Assembly (NCBI GenBank): GCA_000328365.1
Contig: KB310317.1
Location: 793,197-857,196, forward strand
Source: Capitella teleta
Lineage: Eukaryota; Annelida; Polychaeta; Capitellidae
Direction of reading: 5' to 3'
DNA length: 64,000 nt
The position numbers and the translations under genes were made by a program. The stretch's first letter is position 1, and every line of letters begins with the position of its first letter. Shown here piece by piece: positions 1-16,958 of this stretch. The notes beneath the pieces were generated by a model. The model saw only the letters and a program-made list of their open reading frames with translations, was not told the origin of the DNA and did not search any database.

Positions 1-1284
1 TTTCATGAATATTCATGAGCTTTCGAATAAGTTATTCATCAATCTCATTTTCACCCATGAAGATCTATAAAGCCTTGTTTCACCTGTTTAAGAATTAAGG
101 CCTCAAAATAATAAATTGAGAACATGCTTCACATTTATTAGAGGCGCTGTGCCGAATTATGATAAATGACTTTTGAAAATACACGTGACGCCGGGCATGA
201 ATGCTCTCTCTTTCTCTTATAACCTCCCCGCCTCCTCTTCCTACCACCCTCAAAATTTTCCCAATTCTTAAAAAACTCATAAAGTGGTTTTGCATTAAAT
301 TTGCATGATGTCACTCATGAAATCAGAAAGCGAATCAGTTCCTGAAGCCCCCAGGCTGCGTGTGAGCGTGCGATGGCTGATGCGAGTCCTTAACTGTTTA
401 ACCTTTTGTTCAGTGACAAAACGATGCCGGAAGCGAACCTCAAATAAGGATGCAATGATTTTTCCTCTGTCGGGTTCAACGAAGCCCAGGGTATTGGTTT
501 AAACTTCAAAACAATGTAATTTGATGCCTGGAAAAGGGCAATTTGTAATGACATGCGTCTTTATTTGGTATCAATAATAATATAAACACGCTTTAATCCA
601 AGTTTCAAACTATCTCGTGTACATTGCTGCATTTGCATACAATTCCTGAACGAATGCATGAAACATACATTTGATTTGAGGCTTTTTAAGCAACGCAAAT
701 TTAAATCTGATTTATCCTAACAGTATGATGAGAAAATTCAGATTCATTAATGCTTTAATGGTGCCCAATCTGCCCATTTAATATGAGCCAATTTGACAAA
801 GCCAGAAACTTTCAGGAAACACATGAGTCATACAGATCGGAAAATTACCTAATAGTAATTTCAATTTCAAACGTTTAAATAACTTAATGAGTTCAGGAAA
901 CTCAATATACCGATTTAGAGCCAAAACATAGACCAATATATAACGTCAGTTATACACTACCTAGCATCATAGGTAATAAAATTGCAACGCGAGCAAAGAT
1001 AGTTTAATTTATGGTCTACTAAGAAGTCATGAAACATGTGACGGCCATGATATGCTTAGTGACGAATATGCACTCTTTAAAAATAGCAAATCAAGGATGT
1101 TGAGAACATAAAAGGATGTCTGCATTTCTATGACCGGATTAGACATTAAAATTTCTGTCAATACAGGATTTCGATTAATATATATTTTTTCTTTTCGTAC
1201 TTGGTGCAAGCAATTCTTGACACACCTCCTGTCAGGTGTCATCAGTCACCGCAAAACCACGCTTCTCCTTTGTAGGAAACTGAA
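1..1284. other. 5' flank of the metalloprotease gene, no gene seen
   Basis: AT-rich sequence with only short open frames that lack splice context or any recognisable domain. I see no repeat unit or RNA gene. The last part is the presumed promoter side of the metalloprotease gene. Confidence 0.5.
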
Positions 1285-1312
1285 TATAAGCGTCAACGTT
1301 CAGTACGGAAAT
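1285..1312 (+). promoter_or_regulatory. possible TATA-type core promoter of the metalloprotease gene
   Basis: A TATAAG hexamer at 1285-1290 lies about 50 nt before the signal-peptide ATG at 1341, and a TCAGT initiator-like motif follows near 1300. Spacing is looser than ideal, so this is only a candidate. No transcript evidence is available. Confidence 0.25.
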
Positions 1313-1340
1313 CATAACTCAAGACAACCACTACACAGCC

Positions 1341-1930
1341 ATGCATCACAAGAAGTTGGCACTCGTAGTCATCGCTGGCTTGATCTTGATTGCAACTGCT
1401 AAGAAGTCAGGTTAGTCGTCCTTCGGTCGTTCAAAACAATTGTCCGAATGTACGCCATTGTTCGAGGCATTTTTGGATGTTTGTCAATTCTCGTACTGCC
1501 TCAGCCTTTCAGGTATATAATGATATATTTTAAGTGAGATTTAGCCAAAGAGATCGATTGTAGTTCAAAATAGTCGGGTATTTATAGGCAATAACGACAC
1601 CTTCTAGCTCCACCACTTAAGAAGTCTATTGCGAATGGGCAGTACTCCGATTCATCAAAGTATTGCATCCACGTATAGTCATAACGCTAACTACGGTCGG
1701 GGCCTCCGTCTCACAATTATGGTCTCAAGCACGGTTATCAATTTTGCATTCAAAATGTACCCAATGCATTGAGCAGAACTAAAAATACGCACGCACACGC
1801 ACGTGTACTTTGTTTACAAGGCTATAATTATTTGTAGCGTCATTCGCCAATGATCAAGGAATGCCCTTTAAATATGGCAAATATATGGCTAATAATAATA
1901 ATTAATTAATTAATTAATATTAATCAATTA

Positions 1931-1961
<31 letters not shown>

Positions 1962-4900
1962 TATAACAATGAATTCCACAATCAGCATCCAAATGTTTAG
2001 TTTCTCTTTTGAGCGCATTTGCTTCTATCAGCCACGACACCATCGTGCTTCTATGGGTTGGGTAGTTGACATTTATAATGCACTGAATTAATACAGATGC
2101 ATATTCTAGAATTGTTATGGAAAAAAAAGAGAAAAAAAAGAACGAACATGAATACGAAAACGAGATATTCGGTTTCCAAGCGTTTATTGAGCTATAATAA
2201 TATACAGGTGAAATTGCGTATTGCTTCAGATATTCTTTTATTTCTCTCACTCTCATTTTATTGGGTTTTCGGGTGATACATGCGCCAGAACAGAAACCCG
2301 GGACCGGTGTTTGCCTCTACTCTTATGAGGTTAAATCCCAAATGTTATTTATCCTGTACACTATAACATATAGGCAGCATAACACAGTACCCGGCATTGT
2401 TACACATTTGGGCAGCTTGCAGATTCACAGAAGAAGTATAACTTATAACGAATTACAATAACAGTTCACAATCGTAACGCCCGTGGTCTGATCGGGCCTC
2501 AAACTCCACTGTTGGCATGAATTGCAGTCAACCCGAGCCGGTGCTCCAAGTTACTAAGTATCCAGCTTAATTAGTAAATACAGGTCAGTTTTATCATGCA
2601 TATATTAGTATAGGTATTAACTCTAGACGTAGACAACGTGCACATAAATCATCCTGAGCTGAATTCAACACGCAGTGGTTCTTTTCAAAGTAATCCAGTG
2701 CGCACTCGTTGACGGTCTTTTATAGGAAGAATATTAAATAAGCTTTTCGACCCAAAAAGAAAACTCAAGTGCGCACATTTTTATCCATGCAAATTAAAGT
2801 TTGTGGTTAACCGTTAGGATTATTTTTCCTGCCATCAATCAGTCGCAGAATCAAAGGGAATGAGCTGAATCGTGCTCAATGTTTATTTCATTGGTCCATC
2901 GACCAAAAAGAGTCGTGTCTTGCGGTTCGTGATGGGAGTATTACATCACGGTTAAAACTTGGTTTACCTGGACATATTTTTTTCTACCTGGTATAGGCAC
3001 GAATGAACCGAAAAATTCATAAAAGCGAGTCTTCCTCAAATTTAAGAGGTATAGATCCTGACTCCCAATGTTATGTACATGATTCAGATGGCAAAGTTAA
3101 GGACACTAAAGATCACAAGAAGGAAGATAAGGTGACCGGCCCATCGAGCAACAGAAAACATGGAGTGGAGAATATCGTGGTGACCATCCCTATGCCCAGC
3201 GAGGACATCGTCCTCAACTTGACCAGTGCTGTTGACATCAATGCATCACTTCCGGTCATCATCCTCGAGAATGGACAATCACAGAAATGGGAAACGGACG
3301 AGGAGGTGGGTGGTCAGCATATCGTGAAAATTGTTAATTAGTAATTCAATTTTTTAGCTGTCAGTTTTCCAAGATAAAACCAAGATGGCGTCTTTCCTCA
3401 TGACGAAAGGCAAAGCTAACGCAGACGGAGTGTCAAAGATGTCATACGTATGTGGTTCAGCTCATCTATGTAAACATTTGACAAAACATAAAACTCGTTT
3501 TAAACAGAGTGCGACGTTTATGATGAATGATGGCATGTATGAAGTTGATGCTGAGTCTCAACAGGGAGGCTCCCAACCCTCCGATGACGTCATCGACGAT
3601 ACGATGTTTGTCAACATGAAAACTAAAAAAGTCAAAGTAAAGAAAATGAAGAACGACGAAAAACTAGAGTTTCCTGAAGGTTAGTATACGTCCATGTTCG
3701 TAAATAAATAAATAAATAAATTGTTACTTATAGACACAAGAGATAAATCTGGAAAGCCAGTAAGCGCAAGTGGTAAATCTGGAAAGCCGCGCACGAGGAG
3801 AGAGGCTGACCAGACGGGCGAGGACAGAGCTGAGAGAATAGACAATGATTTCTACACTGGTGGACAGTTGGTCAATGGCGTCGAAATATTGCTCATAATA
3901 GACTATGCTGCTTATCAAAAGTAAGGCTTGGCCACTGTATGACCAGAAGGGAATATTATTCTGTTTTGCAGGAGATATGACGCCTCAGAGTCCCGATATC
4001 ACGACCAAAGACGCGATGATGCCATTCGTTCCCTGAAGTACTTTTACTTTCACCTTATCAATGGGGTAAGTCAATTCATATCGGTTTGAATGCTCAGTTG
4101 AACTCATTTGACCCCATCGCTCAGGTTGACATGCGCTACCAGTCAATTCAGGAATCGGATTTCAAGATCAACGTCAGGTTGTCCGCACTCATGATTGCCA
4201 CGGTGGGTACGAATTCTTCGATAAGATGAGATATTTTATATGTATATATGCATGAAGATAAAGTAATGGTGGATGAATTCCCATGTAAAATGCGGCTCCA
4301 CACAAGTTCCAATATTATTCGCTGGGATTAATGAGTATTTGCGGTTTTTCTCAGACAAGATATGAATCGCCATGGACTGAAACCCCTGGGATCGCCGATG
4401 ACTTCGACAATAACAGGTACACCGAAATCTACCAATCCATCGAATTCCTGGAGGATTGGATTAACACCGAAGACAACCTTCCTCACTTCGACCACGCCAT
4501 GTTGTTCTCAGCAAACAAACTCTGGAATGGCTACAGATCAGACAATTCCAGAAGAACAATCAATGGTGAGTTGTGATTTTGAAGGAAGTGCATTGAGATT
4601 TCATCTTATCTTCATCCAGGTTTGTCGTCAATCGGCCACATCTGTAGGTACATGAGAGCATCCGTGAACAAGGAAGTCAGTCTCCCTGGCTCCATCCAAA
4701 CAGCAGCCCATGAGCTTGGTCACAAGTGAGATCTTGATTTCTGTATTTACCAGAACGATTAACCATGCCGTAACGCTTCTCCAGCCTAGGAGCTAACCAC
4801 GACAGCGAGTATTACGGGTCATGTAACTCCAAAGACCAGTACGTCATGGCGTCAGGTCCAGCTGAACTGACCGAGAGCAACTATCAAAACGTCTTCAAGT

Positions 4901-7392
4901 TTTCAGTTTGTTCAATTGACTCATTCAGGTCCCATCTCTTCAATATTGCACAGTGAGCTATACAATTAAAACATTCCAAATTAAAATAATGTTCGTTTTT
5001 TTGTAGAACAACCGGAAGCTGTCTCTTGAACCCTGCGAACCACTTTGACCCCAATGACTTTGAATATTACCTGAGGACATTTCCCGGACAACAATTCGAT
5101 CTGGATTATCAGTGTCAGCAAATCCTCGGTCGCGACTCATTCTACTGTGGCGTAAGTGTTGATCTTAATGTCCTGCTAGGCAAAGAATAATATGATGCTA
5201 ATGAAAACATGATAATGTCAAGGTGCCTGAAGTTATGATTGTTTTCATGTACAATTATATGTGTAACCCAGGATTCTGTTCTTGATTAGAGGATAAAGTG
5301 ATGAAATAAAATTCACTCGTGTTCAAGGTCTAAGGTGTGCATTTTACAGGGAGGGCGTTATGACCAGCACGTTTGCCGTCAAATGATGTGCTTCCACCCG
5401 AGACAACGACGCTGCTACACAGATGCAGAACAGCGAGCGGCCGACGGAACGACGTGCGGCAACGGGAAGTGGTGCCTGCTCAACGACTGCGTCAGTGACT
5501 GGAGAGCGCCACCTGCTGCTGGTGCGTTATGATTTCAGCATAATTCCATGCTGCACATGAATGTGCATACTCACTCATTGTTGTCAGTGTCGATGCCTAA
5601 TGTTATAATGTATATATCTTTGTAAGGATATAATCATGTATAATCATGTATATATCTTATTTTGCCCTCCAGATTCGTGCATTTATGGCGATTACGCGGA
5701 TGTGTATGGATCAAGCGGACTCCGGTGTCATGATCTTATCAATCAAAATCCATCACTGTGCTACAAGGAGAGGGAAAGTCAAGACTGTTGTTCTTCCTGT
5801 GCACAAAAGAAAGATTTAGATAATCTAGGTGACTGTTCAATTCGTGTTCATTTCATCATTTCATCTTTTCGTGATTGACAGACTGCCCCTATGGTGATCG
5901 CGAACCATCTTACTGCCCAAATATCTATCCTCGCGAATGCTACGACGAAAACACAAGAAACCGATGCTGCGCAACATGTGCTCGACACATGACATCGACA
6001 AAAGAAAACTGTGAATATGGCGATAAAGCGTCTTGGTGTAGCAACATCAAGTCCTTTGATTGCTACGTCAGCGGCGAAACATGCTGCGATAAATGCGAGC
6101 AGCTCTGCGATGGACCCGAAGGTAGGAAACTGACAAAAGTGAAATTGAGGTCATGTGCAGTATCCATTATACGCAATTCTAAGCGCTGAGAAATCATGAT
6201 AAACTTTTGAGATGTAAATCAGCACTGTATTGTCTGTAAACGTATATTATATGTATAAATAGATACCATTCCTCGTTGTGCAGTCGCTGTGTACATGTTG
6301 TGATGGCAAATGATGTCATTGACACCGTTTATCTTTTCAGAGTGCCCATGCGGTGATCATCTGTCTTACTGCATCCAGTTCGAACGAAGGGAGTGCTACG
6401 ATTCGAAGAAAGCCAGAGATTGTTGTGAACATTGCGGCAGACTGAAGAAAGGCCCCGAAGGTCAGCATTTGCAATTCCGTGCATGACATTCACAGTTGAA
6501 GTGTAAATGTACAATGGGCAGTGTAAAAACATATCTTTGTTTACTTCAGGGTGTGAATTCGGAGATCGCGAACGATATTGCTCCAAGTCTGAGTGTTCTG
6601 ATCCGAATCGCTGGGAGGGGTGTTGCGAGACGTGCGCTGATGAAATCGCAGCCGGCAGCACACCCGATGGTTTGACCTGTCCAGCTGAGGGTGACCTGGT
6701 CTACTGGTGCAGCAAGATATCGAGTCGAGATTGCTACTACAGCTACTACCAGGATAACTGCTGCGGCACTTGTAAACAATACGAATCAGCAATCCAAGGT
6801 GTGCTATATATCACATAACAAATATGCTTTGGAAATCGAAGTAAACACCTTCTGCACACTTTTTGGTATCAAATATTGAACTGGTAATAATTTAATGATT
6901 TTGCTGAAATTCAGGTTGTGAGTTTGGCGACAAAGTCTCGTGGTGCCCAAGTTACGCGAAGACAGAGGCAGACTGTATGCGTCCTGAAATCGCCGACCTG
7001 TGCTGTGCATCGTGCCATGCTATCAACACTGGAGCCGGATCCACGATCGAAAGGCGTAAGTTTATTCAATGCCATTTGGCGGCCTAATCTAACATTCGTC
7101 TGCAGCCTGTGAGGACATGGCGTCGTGGTGCCCCGACATCTTCCCCGGTCAATGCTATGATCCCAACACCGAAACGACGTGCTGCGAAACTTGCAAATCG
7201 GTCAAAAAAGGCTCCACTGGTGAGGCATTCTTCAGAACCCTAAATGGGATCAGTGCCAATTGTTCCTTTGAGATTTCAGTCTGTTAAACATAGCTTATGC
7301 TTTCAGATTGTGCTTATGGCGACTACTACACATGGTGTAAGCCTCAGTATTGCAACACGGATGGCGAGAAATGTTGCGTCACCTGTCCATGA
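1341..7392 (+). CDS. secreted reprolysin (M12B, ADAMTS-like) metalloprotease with nine PLAC-like modules
   Basis: Zinc endopeptidase, probably secreted and acting on matrix. Coding exons: 1341-1410, about 3088-3305, 3358-3679, 3734-3920, 3972-4065, 4125-4202, 4355-4565, 4620-4725, 4785-4952, 5007-5151, 5350-5521, 5673-5828, 5882-6121, 6341-6460, 6550-6798, 6915-7055, 7106-7219, 7307-7392. All junctions are GT-AG and keep frame, giving about 958 residues. Exon 1 is a signal peptide (MHHKKLALVVIAGLILIATA). The prodomain ends at a furin-type site KPRTRRE near residue 226. The catalytic motif HELGHNLGANHD is near residues 424-435, with a Met-turn YVMAS at about 450. A cysteine-rich module with DGTTCGNGKWC follows. 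The C-terminus is nine six-cysteine modules of form C-x2-GD...WC...CY...CCxxC, best matched by PLAC. No thrombospondin repeat is seen. The exon 2 start is uncertain; 3049 is a phase-compatible alternative. Confidence 0.88.
1893..1966. repeat. TAAT/AAT microsatellite in metalloprotease intron 1
   Basis: Short TAAT units followed by a run of AAT units form a simple low-complexity tract. It lies in intron 1 of the metalloprotease gene. Confidence 0.8.
2256..2560 (-). mobile_element. diverged tRNA-derived SINE copy in metalloprotease intron 1
   Basis: This stretch aligns by eye with the SINE at the right edge of the window (63597-63927). Shared blocks include the GTGATACATGCGCCAGAACAG-like segment, the ...GTACCCGGCATTGTTACACATTTGGGCAGC-like segment and the AACGCC(C)GTGG(T/C)CTGATCGGG block before the tRNA-like head. 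The head (right end, minus orientation) is badly eroded here, so this is an old copy. Confidence 0.65.
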
Positions 7393-7460
7393 AGCTTCGT
7401 CTCAATCACCCTCATCAGCCTAAGCTGGTCTTAGGCCTATATGTTAAATTTGGGTTCTGA

Positions 7461-7511
7461 GTATACACAAAGATTCCGGAGCTTCGCGAAGCTCCGGAAT
7501 CTTTGGTATAC
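7461..7511. repeat. perfect 36-bp palindrome in the metalloprotease 3' flank
   Basis: Bases 7469-7486 and 7487-7504 are exact reverse complements, centred on TTCG/CGAA. GTATAC hexamers at 7461-7466 and 7506-7511 extend the symmetry with one unpaired base. If transcribed in the 3' UTR it would fold into an 18-bp hairpin with almost no loop. The second copy is at 13036-13086. Confidence 0.9.
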
Positions 7512-7949
7512 AGCATAATTATACCCGGAATATTTTTTATCTTAATTTATCTTTATTCTATCTCTGTTTCATTCTTTATTCTGTTTCATTCCTTCCGCTC
7601 AAACATCTCTTTTTTTATAATTATTTGAAATATAATCTGCTTATAATTACCTGTATTCAGTTTCATTCATTTATACGTCCTACTGAATATCAAGCAAATA
7701 TTCGAATCCTGCATGTTTCGAAAGTTTTAAAGAAAGAGAGAAAGAAATTTGTTGCTTGACGGCATTCCAACACTATATATAGCGTGATACAGTGTCAACT
7801 CAGAAGAATCATATGTATTCCATGCATATATGTTGAGGGCAATGAAAGAATACCGTTGTCTGTTGGATATAATTATATGCGCATCATTGAACACAGCAAA
7901 GCCTTCGACTTGGTTAACCAAAGCATTCTGTGAGTGAATTAAATCTACT

Positions 7950-8590
7950 GATTTCGGAGCCTGAATGCTCGGGTACAGTGCGGTCTCATTGGCTGCCTGG
8001 GCGAAATCTAAAAATGGCCAATGCTCCGGATCTAGAAGACTCGTCATGAATTTTATTTCAGTAGAGGCATGAATCAAGATTACGATTAATTTCACTTTTA
8101 AAGGTCAACACAAGACAACTAAAAATGCAATTTTGGGCCTCGTTTCGGGCACAGGACATATATATTGACTTTTTTGAACCATTTACGGCTTCAAAATGCT
8201 CATTTTATGAGATAGAAAAACTACTCAGTCACCTACCCCACTCTCTCAGTGCTCGACTATATACTTTTAACACACACTTGATCGAATTGAAATCATAACC
8301 CAAAAACATAATTATTCGAACGCTATGCTGGGTCAGCTAAGAAAGGGATGAACCTCCATGCTTCGAACAATCGGCCACACATTGACACATAGTTAGCAAA
8401 AATACTCATATTGTTATTATCTGTTTTTATTGTTAATTTGTATGAGCATCAGTCAATTCAAACGTCTTGTGATAAGTTATTAACCCTATAACTCAAGATA
8501 TTAATGATTTTACCGCAATTTTCCGACTCGAAGCTTCGAAGCAGAATCGGTTATGTTGATCCGTTACCATGGCAACGTTTCTCCTTAAAC
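7950..8590. repeat. unclassified interspersed repeat with an RFX-type palindrome
   Basis: Blocks here recur elsewhere: the 'GTCTCATTGGCT' and 'ATTACGATTAATTTCA' segments at 42530-42650, the 'AACGTCTTGTGATAA' segment at 52800-52920, and in reverse the 'GGGCGAAATCTA..GGCCA' segment at 43011-43050. The right end carries GTTACCATGGCAAC at 8563-8576. I see no protein-coding part or clear terminal repeats, so the class is unknown. Confidence 0.45.
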
Positions 8591-8599
8591 TGTTTACTT

Positions 8600-8748
8600 G
8601 GTTTCTTTACATAAAAGGGCGCAGAAAACATCGTCAATCCATACCAGATATAGTTATATTTTTTAATAACTGATACATTTTGGCAAATTTTTGAGTTTTG
8701 TTTTTAACAGGGAGTAGATAGGCTTCTTTTGGCCCACTCATTATATAG
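8600..8748. mobile_element. truncated copy of the Tc1/mariner-like non-autonomous element
   Basis: The last 150 bp of the family defined at 18643-19334 and 46681-47382 are present: 'TTTCTTTACATAAA', 'GTCAATCCATACCAG', 'GAGTTTTGTTTTTAACA' and a terminal '...CTTTTGGCCCACTC'. The other end is missing. Its twin in the duplicated copy is at about 14175-14323. Confidence 0.7.
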
Positions 8749-8786
8749 TTGTCATTCTGAATGTTCCTTGCCAAATAAAAAAAAAA

Positions 8787-8965
<179 letters not shown>

Positions 8966-8989
8966 GATTTTGAGCAAAATGAAGAATGA

Positions 8990-11258
8990 TACGCATAGCT
9001 CATGGAGTGGGTTGCGTGCGATTGAACTTGGTGAATGCGAATGAAACACAAAGAGACATCCGACGCCACGCCGTTTTACATAATTGAAGCATTATTTTGG
9101 GAAGAAGCTAAAATAAAGGTCCATTATGCTATAGATATAATGATGATCGGCCGGGTGGTTTCACAGAGAGAAAATAACCCTAATAAATAAAACTTTTCCT
9201 CTCATCAAAATATCTCCATTTTGGCCTACTTGCTCATAAACAGTTGAATCACCCCGTGTATGTATATTATAATAACGTTCATTTAATGCCAAGTCATATT
9301 GAGATATATCGGAATATTTGGGTCATGCAAACTCTATACACGTGCATGCATTTGCCCTTAGCCAACGCGTTGCCTTTTAACGATGTAGAGTAATCAATGA
9401 GTTTTTGCTGCTTTTGTTGTGATCGTGATTGATGATACCTGCCGCGTTTTCCTGGTGATACAAGGCTTTATGATGGATCACTAACAACTCAAACATATAT
9501 CGACAAATAAAACTTTCGAGTCAATTGCAAACAATTGTTTACATGTGTGCATCATTATATGCACATTCGAAGAGTTCGAAGACACCAAGCAGCATATACT
9601 CTTGATATAATTATGCCCTGAAAAAAGACTGCTTCCCCTCGTGTATATATATTCCCCTCGTGTCCATTACATTAATTGTGTATAATATTATTTACAAACA
9701 CAGCATGCAGATCGACTTTGTTATTTACAGGAATTATAATGTAAACATTTATATCCATTAACCGTGTTATGCGAAGGCATGCGCTCCACAGTCGATGCAG
9801 TAATTTCACTCTTACCCACCATTACTGCTGCTGCATCCCGGCATCGCACAGAACAAGAACGCAGAAAGACGCCATAGCGTCACATTGAGCGTGAGTACAA
9901 TAGTTTATTAATTCTAAGACTCAAATCACTAAAGATTAGCAAAGTTTTACGGACATTAATCAACTCGAGATCGGATTTGTATCTGATTAAATTAGTCGTG
10001 TACACAAAGCAGCAAGTTGAGGCCAAATTATAATGACTAGTATCAAAAATATTCATCTTCAGATTTATATAGATGCGTTAATTAACTTGCACATAATATT
10101 TATAAGGAACCTAAGTATCTATGTATCTTGTCCTTCTGGGTTTTACGCAGCGGCGTGTTAATTATTAATCCTAATTAATCCTAATTAATCCTAATTATGT
10201 GTCATGTTCTATCAGCTTTGAAATTAAATAGGACATCGAGGTGTCTTTATAACAGCAATGAAATCATGTTTTGCGTATGCCCCGGGCATATTGATGCTGC
10301 AAGTGAGGGTTTGACACACATATATTCGCATAGTCACACTCTTGAATGAGCAGTTAGGATAGAATTATTCGTACGTTGCTTCGAATTGAATGGACGGAAA
10401 ACAAATAAATTTTAATCCAGCTATTTCCTCCTGATCGACATGTGTAATACATATTTACAAGCATGCGCGCACTTCCTTTATTCAATATAATTATTATAAT
10501 TATATAGTATATAATATATTATAATTTATTCAATATTTATTCAATATTCAAGTGCTGTATTCTTATAATAACGCACCCACGGCGCATACATTTACTGAAC
10601 CAAATTCAAAGTTTGTTGTCATCATAAACCCGTGTATTCCCAACTATTTTGGGATTGTTTTACTAAATTATTCTTCACGATTAGCATCAACGTAAAATGT
10701 CTCATTATATCACATATTCACCTCTTATGCAATATATTCCAGCGATGTGCATGATTCTAACATAAGTATATCATCACTGTTCCTTTCCATAATTTTGTGG
10801 ATGTGTTGGTCATACGATTATTCCTGGTCCTGGATTATAAATACCAATATATAATGAACATTATATGCACACTCTATATTATAAGCTAAATTCTTTGCGT
10901 GCAACTGCAATCGTTTGCCGTTGCATCTAATTACATGGCTAACGGTTATTGAAGGTGAGACCGTTTAAATTTTATTGTTTTCGCTGTTTTCGTGGGCGGA
11001 TATTTTGGTTGCAACACCTATTTCTGTGTTTTTGTTCTGCTCTCTGATGATCAATCGGCTAATGGTTGGTTGGCTTTGGGGTTTGTTTCGGTGGATCATA
11101 AATGATATAGTGTGACATAACTGTGTTCATTCCTTTAGAAATCATACAGTAAATTTCCATTGTCTTGTCGATGATTTTGTTTGATCTCTTCAGATACGGT
11201 ACCTATGTTTTGATATAGGACCTACCAGTTGCATTGTGTGGAGTTGTGATATGTTGCC
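8990..11258. other. intergenic, 5' flank of the CD225 gene (left copy)
   Basis: AT-rich sequence without a supported gene. A short (CCTAATTAAT)n run sits at about 10160-10197. The same sequence precedes the CD225 first exon in the right copy. Confidence 0.5.
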
Positions 11259-11268
11259 ATGGCAGAAG
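11259..11268 (+). CDS. orphan copy of CD225 gene exon 1, cut from exon 2 by the gap
   Basis: ATGGCAGAAG followed by a GTAAGA donor, identical to the exon at 16959-16968. The intron that follows runs into the N gap, so no exon 2 exists on this side. Most simply this is the same exon as the right copy, seen twice because the two contig ends overlap. Confidence 0.7.
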
Positions 11269-11363
11269 GTAAGATCTAATGACATTCTTTATTCTCTACG
11301 CATGAAGCATACACATATTAAAGCAAAGAACAATACATACTTGTTTCCATTATGCACAAAAAT

Positions 11364-11413
11364 NNNNNNNNNNNNNNNNNNNNNNNNNNNNNNNNNNNNN
11401 NNNNNNNNNNNNN
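11364..11413. other. assembly gap of 50 Ns
   Basis: Exactly 50 undetermined bases, a placeholder length, not a measured one. The sequence before it matches the region up to 17063. The sequence after it matches the region from 5840. The two flanks therefore overlap each other over 5.5 kb. Confidence 0.99.
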
Positions 11414-11456
11414 CATTCGTGTTCATTTCATCATTTCATCTTTTCGTGATTGACAG

Positions 11457-12967
11457 ACTGCCCCTATGGTGATCGCGAACCATCTTACTGCCCAAATATC
11501 TATCCTCGCGAATGCTACGACGAAAACACAAGAAACCGATGCTGCGCAACATGTGCTCGACACATGACATCGACAAAAGAAAACTGTGAATATGGCGATA
11601 AAGCGTCTTGGTGTAGCAACATCAAGTCCTTCGATTGCTACGTCAGCGGCGAAACATGCTGCGATAAATGCGAGCAGCTCTGCGATGGACCCGAAGGTAG
11701 GAAACTGACAAAAGTGAAATTGAGGTCATGTGCAGTATCCATTATACGCAATTCTAAGCGCTGAGAAATCATGATAAACGTTTGAGATGTAAATCAGCAC
11801 TGTATTGTCTGTAAACGTATATTATATGTATAAATAGATACCATTCCTCGTTGTGCAGTCGCTGTGTACATGTTGTGATGGCAAATGATGTCATTGACAC
11901 CGTTTATCTTTTCAGAGTGCCCATGCGGTGATCATCTGTCTTACTGCATCCAGTTCGAACGAAGGGAGTGCTACGATTCGAAGAAAGCCAGAGATTGTTG
12001 TGAACATTGCGGCAGACTGAAGAAAGGCCCCGAAGGTCAGCATTTGCAATTCCGTGCATGACATTCACAGTTGAAGTGTAAATGTACAATGGGCAGTGTA
12101 AAAACATATCTTTGTTTACTTCAGGGTGTGAATTCGGAGATCGCGAACGATATTGCTCCAAGTCTGAGTGTTCTGATCCGAATCGCTGGGAGGGGTGTTG
12201 CGAGACGTGCGCTGATGAAATCGCAGCCGGCAGCACACCCGATGGTTTGACCTGTCCAGCTGAGGGTGACCTGGTCTACTGGTGCAGCAAGATATCGAGT
12301 CGAGATTGCTACTACAGCTACTACCAGGATAACTGCTGCGGCACTTGTAAACAATACGAATCAGCAATCCAAGGTGTGCTATATATCACATAACAAATAT
12401 GCTTTGGAAATCGAAGTAAACACCTTCTGCACACTTTTTGGTATCAAATATTGAACTGGTAATAATTTAATGATTTTGCTGAAATTCAGGTTGTGAGTTT
12501 GGCGACAAAGTCTCGTGGTGCCCAAGTTACGCGAAGACAGAGGCAGACTGTATGCGTCCTGAAATCGCCGACCTGTGCTGTGCATCGTGCCATGCTATCA
12601 ACACTGGAGCCGGATCCACGATCGAAAGGCGTAAGTTTATTCAATGCCATTTGGCGGCCTAATCCAACATTCGTCTGCAGCCTGTGAGGACATGGCGTCG
12701 TGGTGCCCCGACATCTTCCCCGGTCAATGCTATGATCCCAACACCGAAACGACGTGCTGCGAAACTTGCAAATCGGTCAAAAAAGGCTCCACTGGTGAGG
12801 CATTCTTCAGAACCCTAAATGGGATCAGTGCCAATTGTTCCTTTGAGATTTCAGTCTGTTAAACATAGCTTATGCTTTCAGATTGTGCTTATGGCGACTA
12901 CTACACATGGTGTAAGCCTCAGTATTGCAACACGGATGGCGAGAAATGTTGCGTCACCTGTCCATGA
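11457..12967 (+). CDS. second copy of metalloprotease exons 13-18 (PLAC-like modules), probably an assembly duplicate
   Basis: Exons 11457-11696, 11916-12035, 12125-12373, 12490-12630, 12681-12794 and 12882-12967 reproduce the last six exons of the metalloprotease, with eight of its nine PLAC-like modules and the same stop. There is no signal peptide, prodomain or catalytic part on this side of the gap. All frames and splice sites are intact, so a gene finder could wrongly join these to the first copy or call a separate gene. I infer that one of the two copies is the other allele. Confidence 0.75.

Positions 12968-16958
<3,991 letters not shown>

Noticed and set aside
6329-6792. Minus-strand open frames over the PLAC exons (and their copies at 11904-12367)
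   Set aside because: They are antisense shadows of well-supported plus-strand exons.
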